From assembly GCA_002358975.1 (NCBI GenBank), contig DEPX01000077.1:280-24417 (forward strand): DNA of 24,138 nt, read 5' to 3'. The stretch's first letter is position 1. Every line of letters starts with the position of its first letter. Under the pieces are notes generated by a model, which had not been told where the DNA came from, did not search any database, and saw only the letters and a program-made list of their open reading frames with translations. Positions 9,300-16,947 of this stretch are shown piece by piece. The position numbers and the translations under genes are program-made. Origin of the DNA: Micrococcaceae bacterium UBA3381. Its GTDB lineage: Bacteria; Actinomycetota; Actinomycetes; Actinomycetales; Micrococcaceae.

Positions 9300-9722
9300 G
9301 TGGCCGTAAGAATCCGTTTAAAGCGCTTTGGTAAAGTCCGTTCCCCACACTACCGCGTTGTAGTAGCAGACCAGCACGCTAAGCGTGACGGTGCTGCGAT
9401 CGAAGAGATCGGCATTTACCACCCAACTAAAGACCCTTCAGTTATCAGAATCGATTCTGAGCGCGCACAGTACTGGCTTGGCGTTGGTGCTCAGCCGTCT
9501 AAGCAAGTAACTGCCTTGCTGAAGCTGACTGGCGATTGGCAGAAATTTAAGGGCGAAGAATATGACGAGTCCCTCATGAAGCACCCTGCTGAAAAGGAAG
9601 CTTTCGTCGTTCCTGAAAAAGGCTCAGTCGTTTTGCCTGAGGCACCAGAACCCACCCCAGAGGCTGCCCTTACTCCAGATGCTGCGGCTGCGGAGGAAAA
9701 GACTGAAGAGGCAGCCGAGTAG
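9300..9722 (+). CDS. rpsP: 30S ribosomal protein S16
   Basis: S16 is a small-subunit assembly protein that binds 16S rRNA. The 140-residue product has the family core in the first ~90 residues (AVRIRLKRFGKVRSPHYRVV, EIGIYHP, AQYWLGVGAQPS, LLKLTGDW) and a ~45-residue Pro/Ala/Glu tail ending EEKTEEAAE, an extension common in actinobacteria. GTG 9300 is supported by AGGAG at 9284-9288 (11 nt away) and by the conserved MAVRIRL start. Its stop overlaps the khpA start, showing tight coupling. The last 30 bases and the junction with khpA recur as a degraded copy at 14136-14191. Confidence 0.98.
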   Translation: MAVRIRLKRFGKVRSPHYRVVVADQHAKRDGAAIEEIGIYHPTKDPSVIRIDSERAQYWLGVGAQPSKQVTALLKLTGDWQKFKGEEYDESLMKHPAEKEAFVVPEKGSVVLPEAPEPTPEAALTPDAAAAEEKTEEAAE

Positions 9723-9967
9723 TGACCATGTTGCAAGAAGCGTTAGAACACCTTGTTCAGGGGATCGTTGATTATCCCGAAGACGTCCAGGTGGATCTAC
9801 GCAATAATCGACGTGGTGAAATGCTCAGCGTGCATGTGCATCCAGATGATCTGGGACGAGTAATTGGCCGAAAAGGCCGCACCGCTAATGCGCTCCGCGC
9901 CGTTGTTGAAGGACTTGCCGGATACTCTGTCCGTGTCGACGTAGTGGATACTGACCGGCGACGTTAG
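9722..9967 (+). CDS. khpA: RNA-binding KH-domain protein KhpA
   Basis: A small single-KH RNA-binding protein (81 residues), regularly encoded right after rpsP; in other bacteria KhpA forms an RNA-binding complex with KhpB. The KH GxxG loop is IGRKG (residues 48-52) within DDLGRVIGRKGRTANALR, followed by VRVDVVDTDRRR, the common actinobacterial ending. GTG 9722 shares one base with the rpsP stop and has AAGAGG 10 nt upstream. ATG 9728 is an equally conserved beginning (MLQEALEHLV) and would shorten the product by two residues. A strong terminator follows, so it is the last gene of its transcript instead of running on into rimM as is usual. Confidence 0.95.
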   Translation: MTMLQEALEHLVQGIVDYPEDVQVDLRNNRRGEMLSVHVHPDDLGRVIGRKGRTANALRAVVEGLAGYSVRVDVVDTDRRR

Positions 9968-9980
9968 TCTTTGCTGGTTT

Positions 9981-10031
9981 CAGGCCGTTCAACTGCTTCC
10001 GTCAGTTGAACGGCCTGATTATTTATTTGTT
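9981..10031 (+). terminator. Strong intrinsic terminator after khpA
   Basis: A perfect 15-bp inverted repeat, CAGGCCGTTCAACTG (9981-9995) and CAGTTGAACGGCCTG (10003-10017), encloses a 7-nt loop. It is followed by the T-rich ATTATTTATTTGTT (10018-10031). The T-rich tail is only on the plus side, so it acts on transcripts from rpsP-khpA. It separates the ribosomal genes from the glycan cassette. Confidence 0.93.
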
Positions 10032-10082
10032 GGCCCCGACATATAAAATTGATATCTCAATACACAGACTAGTTAGGGGCCA
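10031..10082 (+). promoter_or_regulatory. Inverted repeat around a possible cassette promoter
   Basis: TGGCCCC (10031-10037) and GGGGCCA (10076-10082) are a perfect 7-bp inverted repeat with a 38-bp AT-rich interior containing TATAAA (10042-10047) and TTGATA (10049-10054). Since a terminator ends just upstream and the first glycosyltransferase starts at 10106, a promoter must lie in this stretch. No -35/-10 pair has ideal spacing (TTGATA to TAGTTA at 10070 is 15 bp), so the exact promoter is uncertain. Confidence 0.35.
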
Positions 10083-10105
10083 TTAGCGTTGCGGCTGGGA
10101 GAACA

Positions 10106-12688
10106 GTGGATTATAAACGGGACCATCAGCGGTTCGGATGGATACGAAGATTCAAGGCATCATTTCGGCCTGAAACGGAAAGACTTCCGAATCTAGAGGA
10201 TGCCGGGACAGGCATCCAAAAAAAGGGTTTTTCGCCGCTGGACAATCCAGTGAATAATTTTTATCGGCAAAAATTAACAACTGGTCTTTCTACATTCTAT
10301 CGTTTTGCACTTCAAAGTAGATCTCTTACTGTTCGTGATACCTTCGCGAAAGCAGCTTCTTCTGGCCGGGAAAGCCTCGGAGACCTACTGGCAGTGTTAG
10401 AAAACCTTTCACCGCATTTTGACAGTGAGACCGATCTTGCCTCTTTACAAGAACTTTACGACAGCAGAATCCTCTTAGCCTTAGCAGATTTATTGGCTAA
10501 TTCTGCTCGGAGTGAAGCTGATACACAGGCTGCCTTGCAACTTTATAAGTTCGTGTTGCATGTGTACGGCGATGAAACCTTTGAAGATCATAACCGACTT
10601 CAATACATAGAAGCCCTCAGCGAAGTAGAAAGCTACACGGAACTTAATCGCCTGTGTCAGCATTTCAATATTGAAGATATTGCACCGCTTCAGTGGGATC
10701 TACTTGAGATCCAGAAAATCCGTCGAACGTCATCGGATATTGCCTGGCTAAATGCTCTCAATGCACTATATACCAGGTTGAATATGGCATCGGTTCGCTT
10801 GGCCAATACTGCAGATTTGCCCTTAATGGATCGATTGCGTTCTAATACACGTCGAATTACCAAAGGGCCAAAAGTTTCAATTTTAATGCCAACGTTTTGC
10901 CCAGGCCCTGGAATTCGAACGGCTGTTCGAAGTGTGCTGGATCAGACGTGGCAAGATTTCGAGCTTATTATTATTGACGATGCCTCACCTGTTAGGTATC
11001 AACACGTTCTGGCTGAACTAGAGAACATCGATCCTAGGATACGAATAATTCGCCTTTCAGAGAATGGTGGCGCTTATGTAGCTAGGAACGCGGGACTGGC
11101 AGAAGCTACAGGCGAATATGTGACAACACACGACGATGACGATTGGTCGCATCCAGAAAAAATTGAATGTCAAGCAACTGAGCTGCTTAACGATTCTGAG
11201 TTGATTGGCACAACATCAGCGCACATAAGGGCCACTCCATCGCTTGAGTTCCGGAGAATGAATATTCATGCAAAATATATGCAAATGAACTATTCATCGT
11301 TAATGTTTCGTCGCAACATCGTCGACGTGATTGGCGACTGGGACTCTGTAAATCGTGGAGGGGACTCAGAACTTATAACTCGAATCATTGAAAACTTTGG
11401 GTCCGATAAGTTGAAAAGACTGCTCGATAAACCTTTGTCTTTTAGCCGAGTGTGGACGGGGTCGCTCACTTCTGGTGAGATGTCTCGAGGCTATTTCGCC
11501 AACTCCAGGCTGCTGTACCGCTGGGCATTTCGACAGTGGCATTGGGATTCAAAGAAAATGGGAAAACAGGCCATTCACTTTAGCGGTGAGACTCGGCCCT
11601 ATCCTGTACCTACGACGTTTGAGTCCGGCCACCGTAATGCAGACCTCGGGGTTTTTGACGTCATTTACGTGACTGATTTTTTTAGACAAGCTAAGTTCGT
11701 ACCTAGTGTACTAAAGGAGATAACGGCATTAGCTGAGCGTGGGCTCCGCGTTGGGTACATGCACTTACATTCCCCACAAACACAAAGATATGCTGGGATA
11801 CCTCAAGAGTTATTTCAACTTCAGCTTAACGGCGATGTTACACAAGTTTCACATGACGATGTCGCTGATACTAGACTCCTTATTGTTTATGATGCTGCAA
11901 TAGGCATGTTTTTAGATGAACTACAGTCAACAGTAACTTCCGATCGAGCCATTGTCATTCACCATGAAGTGCCCACGCTAGCCGGTGGCGAAAAACGCTC
12001 TGCCGCTGTGATGACACAGGCCTTATCCAACTTAAATTCGTGTTTTGCCTCCGACTTTGAAGTTGTTGGCACTACAAAAACGGATCAGCAACGCCTACGT
12101 GGTCAGGTTCCGTCTAACCGTTTGTTACCGGATCATTTGATATGGAACCTCCAGGTGAGCCGTAAGCCCGGTTCAATTCTTCCTCCCTCTCACACGGCTG
12201 TCATTGGTTTTCATACGTACGGTACCCAATATCGATGGCCGGCTAATGAAAATTTGTTCAGAGCTATTTATGTGTCAGACAATTTTGAGACGCGACTATA
12301 TGGAAATCTTGCGCCGGCCCAACGAAAGTTCAGTGCTGAGAGTCTTGATAAAATCGAGCTGATACATTTTGAGCAACAATCAGAAGCGGAATTTCTCAGG
12401 AGCATAGATATTTGGGTGTATCATCCGCATCATCGCCTGCAGGATCAAATCTGGATGCCTGTTCTCGACGCTATGAATGCGGGCAGAGTAGTCGTGTTAC
12501 CAAAGCGTCTCGAGTCTCTTTATGGTTCTGCTGCTGTTTACGCAGATGTTGACGAGCTAGACGAAACCATAGTCCAGTTAACTCTAGATCAGGATCGCTA
12601 TATCTATCATGCGACCCAGGGTCAAGATTTTGTAAAGGAGTTTTTCAGCGCAGAAAGCTTTTATGCTCGCTTTTGCGAAGTAATGTAA
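10106..12688 (+). CDS. Two-domain glycosyltransferase 1 (GT2 domain plus divergent GT-B-like domain)
   Basis: The 860-residue protein should transfer sugars from nucleotide-sugar donors onto a surface glycan in the cytoplasm; it has no signal peptide or membrane segment. Residues ~45-240 are a helical region with FALQSRSLTVRD (67-78). The GT-A domain begins at GPKVSILMPTF (254), with IDDAS (Asp291-Asp292) and the metal/donor motif DDDDWSHP (343-350). A linker with SRLLYRWAFRQWH follows. The C-terminal domain (~517-860) begins FDVIYVTD and ends like a GT-B glycosyltransferase, but the EX7E site reads DQIWMPVLD (780-788), GRHSRD is replaced by GFHTYG (701-706) and the Gly-Gly loop is missing. 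GTG start; GGAG (10098-10101) is only 4 nt away. First gene of the cassette, right after the khpA terminator. Confidence 0.85.
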   Translation: MDYKRDHQRFGWIRRFKASFRPETERLPNLEDAGTGIQKKGFSPLDNPVNNFYRQKLTTGLSTFYRFALQSRSLTVRDTFAKAASSGRESLGDLLAVLENLSPHFDSETDLASLQELYDSRILLALADLLANSARSEADTQAALQLYKFVLHVYGDETFEDHNRLQYIEALSEVESYTELNRLCQHFNIEDIAPLQWDLLEIQKIRRTSSDIAWLNALNALYTRLNMASVRLANTADLPLMDRLRSNTRRITKGPKVSILMPTFCPGPGIRTAVRSVLDQTWQDFELIIIDDASPVRYQHVLAELENIDPRIRIIRLSENGGAYVARNAGLAEATGEYVTTHDDDDWSHPEKIECQATELLNDSELIGTTSAHIRATPSLEFRRMNIHAKYMQMNYSSLMFRRNIVDVIGDWDSVNRGGDSELITRIIENFGSDKLKRLLDKPLSFSRVWTGSLTSGEMSRGYFANSRLLYRWAFRQWHWDSKKMGKQAIHFSGETRPYPVPTTFESGHRNADLGVFDVIYVTDFFRQAKFVPSVLKEITALAERGLRVGYMHLHSPQTQRYAGIPQELFQLQLNGDVTQVSHDDVADTRLLIVYDAAIGMFLDELQSTVTSDRAIVIHHEVPTLAGGEKRSAAVMTQALSNLNSCFASDFEVVGTTKTDQQRLRGQVPSNRLLPDHLIWNLQVSRKPGSILPPSHTAVIGFHTYGTQYRWPANENLFRAIYVSDNFETRLYGNLAPAQRKFSAESLDKIELIHFEQQSEAEFLRSIDIWVYHPHHRLQDQIWMPVLDAMNAGRVVVLPKRLESLYGSAAVYADVDELDETIVQLTLDQDRYIYHATQGQDFVKEFFSAESFYARFCEVM

Positions 12689-12808
12689 AGGTTACCCCTA
12701 ATAGTATCTGGTTTTTGCTTGGTCAAATTAGCGTGTGCTTAGTGCAGAAAACTATGTTGCGTCAATTGGTCTGCAGTTGACCCAGAACACCGGACTTTAG
12801 AACGTTTA

Positions 12809-12832
12809 TTAATGCTGCTTCGTTAGCATTAA
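12809..12832 (+). other. Small hairpin upstream of the phosphotransferase gene
   Basis: TTAATGCT (12809-12816) and AGCATTAA (12825-12832) form a perfect 8-bp inverted repeat with an 8-nt loop containing CTTCG, followed by AAATTT. It lies 28 nt before the next start codon, near the Shine-Dalgarno. It is too AT-rich for a strong terminator; it may trim or modulate the transcript. The rest of the 172-bp gap (12689-12860) holds no gene. Confidence 0.4.
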
Positions 12833-12860
12833 ATTTGGAATAGTAGGAGCATGAAAGTAG

Positions 12861-13898
12861 ATGCTAGAGACTGAACATGCCAGATGGGCAGCTGCGTTGG
12901 AACGCGTTAGGGGCATTGAGCACCAATCTCCGTCGCTAAGAAAACGGCGCCGTAAGAAGCCTTTTTCTTATCTGGGACGTTCAGCATGGGCAAGCGTCTC
13001 GGGCCATAGGGCCCTTCCCTCTAACAGTCGGCATGACCAATCGGAACCAGGCCTTATAAAAGAAAGAGTTAGTGCTGAGTCGGCACTAATCGGCAAATTT
13101 GATGTTGATAGTGAGGTCAGACTAAGAGCCTTCTACCCGAGTAAAAATTTGACACTTCGTTACCAAAAGGGCGGACACCGAAATGGAGTTGACAGGACGG
13201 TTCAAGCTTATAAAGCAGTGCATGCACATGCTCCTACTTTGATGCCAAAAATATATGATTATGGGAGCATTCTGAACGGTGACGGAGTTTATCTCGTAGA
13301 AGATATAGTGATCGGAGAGCCCGCGACCGGAACCGAGATGCAGACGTTAGTAACTCCTTTGCTCAATCGTTTGACGGAAGTGTATCGGGGTGCCGGGGTA
13401 GACTACAAGCCGCTGTCGAAGGTGGTAAACAAGTATTTTAAAAAACGATGGGAAAACTTTGTTCAAGATTACGGCGTTGACGTTCGCTTAGATGAGTCTG
13501 TTAAAGATTTAGTGCGTCGAGACGATCGACTCGCTATAAGCGTTAGCCATGGTGACTTAGTCAGATCAAATATCTTAGTAGCGGGGAACGATTACGTTCT
13601 AGTGGATTGGGAGTTCGCTGGATTCCAGCCTATTGCGTTCGATTTATCTAAAATACTCCTTACCGTTCCAGACGAAACGCTAGCGATTGAGAATATTTTG
13701 AATATTGTGAACACGTTTGCCCAGCAGGGCAAGGGCAATTATTCTTTCACAGAGCAGCTCGCCCTAGCGCATATCCAAAGAATGACCTGGTATGATAAAC
13801 ACTCTGCTAAAGCAGCTAACGCGGGCCGACTGGATATCTATCATAGGCACACGAAAGCGCGTCTGAAATCGGTTGAGAACCTCCTGGGTATAGATTAG
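12861..13898 (+). CDS. APH/choline-kinase-fold phosphotransferase
   Basis: A 345-residue putative ATP-dependent small-molecule kinase. The catalytic loop HGDLVRSN (residues 230-237; Asp232 catalytic base, Asn237 metal ligand) and the metal-binding DWEFAG (Asp249) match the aminoglycoside phosphotransferase/choline kinase superfamily, as does the hinge-like VYLVEDIV. The usual N-lobe Lys/Glu pair is not obvious. The first ~90 residues are basic and Ser/Arg-rich with no recognisable domain. ATG 12861 has AGGAG 11 nt upstream; the nearer ATG at 12851 opens only a 7-codon frame. Lying between two glycosyltransferase genes, it more likely phosphorylates a sugar or polymer group than an antibiotic. 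Substrate unknown. Confidence 0.75.
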   Translation: MLETEHARWAAALERVRGIEHQSPSLRKRRRKKPFSYLGRSAWASVSGHRALPSNSRHDQSEPGLIKERVSAESALIGKFDVDSEVRLRAFYPSKNLTLRYQKGGHRNGVDRTVQAYKAVHAHAPTLMPKIYDYGSILNGDGVYLVEDIVIGEPATGTEMQTLVTPLLNRLTEVYRGAGVDYKPLSKVVNKYFKKRWENFVQDYGVDVRLDESVKDLVRRDDRLAISVSHGDLVRSNILVAGNDYVLVDWEFAGFQPIAFDLSKILLTVPDETLAIENILNIVNTFAQQGKGNYSFTEQLALAHIQRMTWYDKHSAKAANAGRLDIYHRHTKARLKSVENLLGID

Positions 13899-14135
13899 AA
13901 AAGCAGAATAGCATGCACGAGGAATGTCGCCTGCTCAGAACACATTTAGATTGTTTTCCTCGGGCAACGGGTGGCGTCAATTATCATCTGTACATAGTCT
14001 AGAGACCATCCGATTAGTAGCTGCTCGCTATGAACTGGTCGGAATTACCTGCTCATCTGGCCTAGTTGATTACACACACCATACGGTAGTGAAACTCATC
14101 AGACCCAAACAACTTCATCCGAGGAAGCACCTTCT
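13899..14135 (+). other. Intergenic stretch without a convincing gene
   Basis: This is the first part of the 351-bp gap between the phosphotransferase and glycosyltransferase 2. An open frame at 13924-14196 (ATG, 90 codons) has GAGGA directly abutting its start, resembles no family I recognise, and reads in a different frame through the rpsP-like relic at its end, so I do not call it a gene. The other frames have stops. The likeliest reading is decayed DNA. Confidence 0.45.
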
Positions 14136-14191
14136 GAGGAGAACACAGAAGAGACTGCTGAATAGCGATCATGTTGGAACGACCGCTAGAA
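14136..14191 (+). pseudogene. Relic of the rpsP 3' end and khpA 5' end
   Basis: Aligned without gaps to 9693-9748, 42 of 56 bases are identical by hand count. The frame reads EENTEETAE-stop against EEKTEEAAE-stop of S16, with the TAG stops (14163 and 9720) in register. The start codons ATG-TTG of khpA (14171 and 9728) are also in register, continuing MLERPLE against MLQEALE. Several differences are at third codon positions, as expected of diverged copies of a coding sequence. The khpA-like frame stops at 14204 after 11 codons, and no S16 core is detectable upstream. It lies 58 bp before glycosyltransferase 2, just as the real junction lies upstream of glycosyltransferase 1. Confidence 0.7.
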
Positions 14192-14249
14192 CCTAAGATC
14201 GGTTAGCCCGGTACATACTAATTGTCGCAAACAATGGAGAATCCCTGTC

Positions 14250-16829
14250 GTGAGTTCATCACTTTTCTCTCGTTTAGCATCCTGGCTAAAGAAGGCAGAT
14301 GACAGAGGCACCGCAGCGGCCGATGCTGCAACAAAGGAAAAGGGGCCGACGCCACCAGTAGAAACTGTGAAGCTCACTAATCCGGTAGAGAACTACTACC
14401 GACATAAAGTGGAACAGGATGTCTCGGTATTCTACCGGTTTGCGCTGCAAACACGTTCACTAGCGATCCGAGATGTTTTCGCGAAGATGTCATCACCCCT
14501 CGCCATGGATTTGCAGGACCTTTTTGCAACAATCCAGCGTGCGTATTCATTAGAGAAGACGCAATCTGCAAGGGATCTCCTAGTCCAGTGCTTCGACAGT
14601 GAAATTCTACTGCTGCTAGCAGATCTCATAGTTAATACCGCTCGCGAAGACTGGGACACACACGATGCTGTGGTGATCTACGACTTTGTGTATCAGCTGT
14701 TTGGATACGAAGCATTTTCTGAACAGAATAAACTGCAGTACGTAGAGGCAGTCCACGAAGTAGAAAGATATGAGCAGGCCACCCGTTTGGCGAAAGCCTT
14801 CAATATTAACGAGCTGGCTCCATGTCAGGAAGACCTGCTCGAGCTACAGCGCATCAGGCGCACAGACGATATGCCGCGTGAATGGCTCCAAGCACTAAAT
14901 CATCTGTATAGCGAACTTGGTATGGCAAGGGTGCGATTTGTCGAAGACAGTTCCGTTCCCTTTATGGATCGACTCGCCCTAGAAACTTCCGAACCTGTAA
15001 CGGGCCCTAAAATCTCTGTTATTGTGCCCACGTTCTCACCCGGCCCAGGAATACGTACGGCTATTCGCAGCCTCCTAGAGCAGTCATGGCAGAACCTCGA
15101 AATTATTGTGGTTGATGATGCATCACCAGCGGAGTATCACAACTTATTCAAAGAGATTAAGCAACTAGATCCACGAATATCTATCCTCCGTCAAAAGGAA
15201 AATGCCGGTGCTTACACTGCACGCAACGCAGGGTTGGCAATTGCAACTGGAGAATTTATAACCACTCATGATGATGACGATTGGTCGCACCCAAACAAGT
15301 TAGAGTTTCAGGTCAACACTATGATTGCTGACCCCGAAGTTGTTGCTAGTACATCGGCGCATATTCGCACTAGCGAAGACTTAGAATTCCGAAGGCTCAA
15401 CATTAATGCGCAATTCATGCAGCTGAACTACTCATCGTTGATGTTTCGGAACACGGTCATTGATGAAATTGGTCACTGGGACACAGTCAATAGAGGTGGA
15501 GACTCCGAGTTCTTTACGCGACTGCTTGAATACTACGGTCAAGAAAGAGTTGTGAATTTATTGAACCGACCGTTATCGTTTAGTCGCGTCTGGTCCGGCT
15601 CTTTGACTTCAGGCGAAATGTCGCGGGGTTATTTTGGATACTCGCGGCTGCTATATCGGTGGGCATTTCGTCAGTGGCATTGGAGATCAACTAAAGCTGG
15701 TGATAAAGCCGTTCGAAAAACGGACGTTGGCCGCCCCTATGCTGTCCCGACGACATTTGAAGCAGGAAAGTGGAATGCTGATCTCGGGATTTTCGACGTG
15801 ATTTATGTCACTGATTATTTGCGGCAAGCAAAGTACGTAAGTCAAGCACTCCAGGAAATTGAAACTCTCAGCGACGCTGGTCTACGGGTCGGTTATGTAC
15901 ATTTGTATTCCCCGGAAACGACCGTTGCTACTGGTGTTCCCCCTAAGCTTTTCGAGTTACAGACCGCTGGTAAAGTAACTCAGGTTTCCCACGATGATGC
16001 AGCGGAGACAAAACTACTTGTGGTGAATAGTCCGGCCATTGGGATGTTTCTCGATCAGTTTACGTCCACGATTCAGAGCCATCGCAGTATCGTAATTGAC
16101 CATAAACTCCCCATTTTGTCTGGCGGAGAACCAAGGACACCTACAATACACTCTGTTGCTCTTCGTAATCTTGATAATTTCTTTAACACGCGATTCGAAA
16201 TTACAGGAAGTACTGAAGATGACTATGAGCGGATAAAGGATTTGGTTCCGACTCGCAGAATGCTTGCACGTAATTTCCTATGGCATACACACATAAGATC
16301 CGAATCAGCTGAAATTTTACTACCAACTGACAAACTAGTAGTAGGTTTCCATTCATATGGGAACATTTATCGTTGGCCAAACAATCCTGAGATTTTCAAA
16401 GACGTCTATGTTTCGCCTTACTATGAGACCAGGCTGTTAGGGTACGTGAACCAATCTATTGAAAAGTTCGGTTCGGTGAATTTCGATCAGATCGAGGTAT
16501 TTGGTCCTGGAGACATGGACGAAACTACCTTTCTTAAAGGTATTGATTTCTGGGTTTATTATCCTCACTATCGATTGAAAGACCAAGTTTGGAGTCACGT
16601 GCTGAGCGCAATGCAGGCAGGTAAAGTGGTCATTCTGCCGCCTCGATTAGAGCAGATTTACGGTGATGCCGCTTTGTACTCAGAACCGGAGAAGGTACCT
16701 GAAGTTGTTTACCGATATGGTGAAAACTCAACTGCGTATAGAGAGCAAGCGGAATTGGGCCAACGTTTCGTCGAGAATAGGTTCACTTCGGAGCAATACG
16801 TTAACCGTGTATTGAAACTAATGCGCTAA
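14250..16829 (+). CDS. Two-domain glycosyltransferase 2 (GT2 domain plus divergent GT-B-like domain)
   Basis: An 859-residue paralogue of the gene at 10106, collinear over its whole length and clearly its closest relative here by eye. The N-terminal region has FALQTRSLAIRD (64-75). The GT-A domain has GPKISVIVPTF, VDDAS and DDDDWSHP (341-348). The conserved block after GT-A reads SRVWSGSLTSGEMSRGYF. In the GT-B-like half, GFHSYG (699-704) replaces GRHSRD, and the EX7E site reads DQVWSHVLS (778-786), so neither acidic residue of the motif is a glutamate. GTG 14250 has GGAGA (14236-14240) 9 nt upstream. The basic start (SRLASWLKK) could help membrane association. Sugar and acceptor cannot be read. 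Confidence 0.85.
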   Translation: MSSSLFSRLASWLKKADDRGTAAADAATKEKGPTPPVETVKLTNPVENYYRHKVEQDVSVFYRFALQTRSLAIRDVFAKMSSPLAMDLQDLFATIQRAYSLEKTQSARDLLVQCFDSEILLLLADLIVNTAREDWDTHDAVVIYDFVYQLFGYEAFSEQNKLQYVEAVHEVERYEQATRLAKAFNINELAPCQEDLLELQRIRRTDDMPREWLQALNHLYSELGMARVRFVEDSSVPFMDRLALETSEPVTGPKISVIVPTFSPGPGIRTAIRSLLEQSWQNLEIIVVDDASPAEYHNLFKEIKQLDPRISILRQKENAGAYTARNAGLAIATGEFITTHDDDDWSHPNKLEFQVNTMIADPEVVASTSAHIRTSEDLEFRRLNINAQFMQLNYSSLMFRNTVIDEIGHWDTVNRGGDSEFFTRLLEYYGQERVVNLLNRPLSFSRVWSGSLTSGEMSRGYFGYSRLLYRWAFRQWHWRSTKAGDKAVRKTDVGRPYAVPTTFEAGKWNADLGIFDVIYVTDYLRQAKYVSQALQEIETLSDAGLRVGYVHLYSPETTVATGVPPKLFELQTAGKVTQVSHDDAAETKLLVVNSPAIGMFLDQFTSTIQSHRSIVIDHKLPILSGGEPRTPTIHSVALRNLDNFFNTRFEITGSTEDDYERIKDLVPTRRMLARNFLWHTHIRSESAEILLPTDKLVVGFHSYGNIYRWPNNPEIFKDVYVSPYYETRLLGYVNQSIEKFGSVNFDQIEVFGPGDMDETTFLKGIDFWVYYPHYRLKDQVWSHVLSAMQAGKVVILPPRLEQIYGDAALYSEPEKVPEVVYRYGENSTAYREQAELGQRFVENRFTSEQYVNRVLKLMR

Positions 16830-16947
16830 AAACATTTATGGTTTAACACCCAGTATCTAATACCTCAGCGGTGGGATGTCACCGAACTTTTTTCTATGGA
16901 GCGCGGTAGGCTATATATCGTTGATAAACACTTTTAGGAGAGAGACT

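Noticed and set aside
12851..12874. Seven-codon leader frame (MKVDARD) just before the phosphotransferase start
   Set aside because: AGGAG is only 1 nt from its ATG, too close for efficient initiation, and the peptide has no runs of a regulatory amino acid, so it is unlikely to be an attenuator.
13924..14196. 90-codon open frame between the phosphotransferase and glycosyltransferase 2
   Set aside because: The Shine-Dalgarno-like GAGGA touches the start codon, the protein resembles nothing I know, and the frame runs out of register through the rpsP/khpA relic, whose own frame shows the coding signal.
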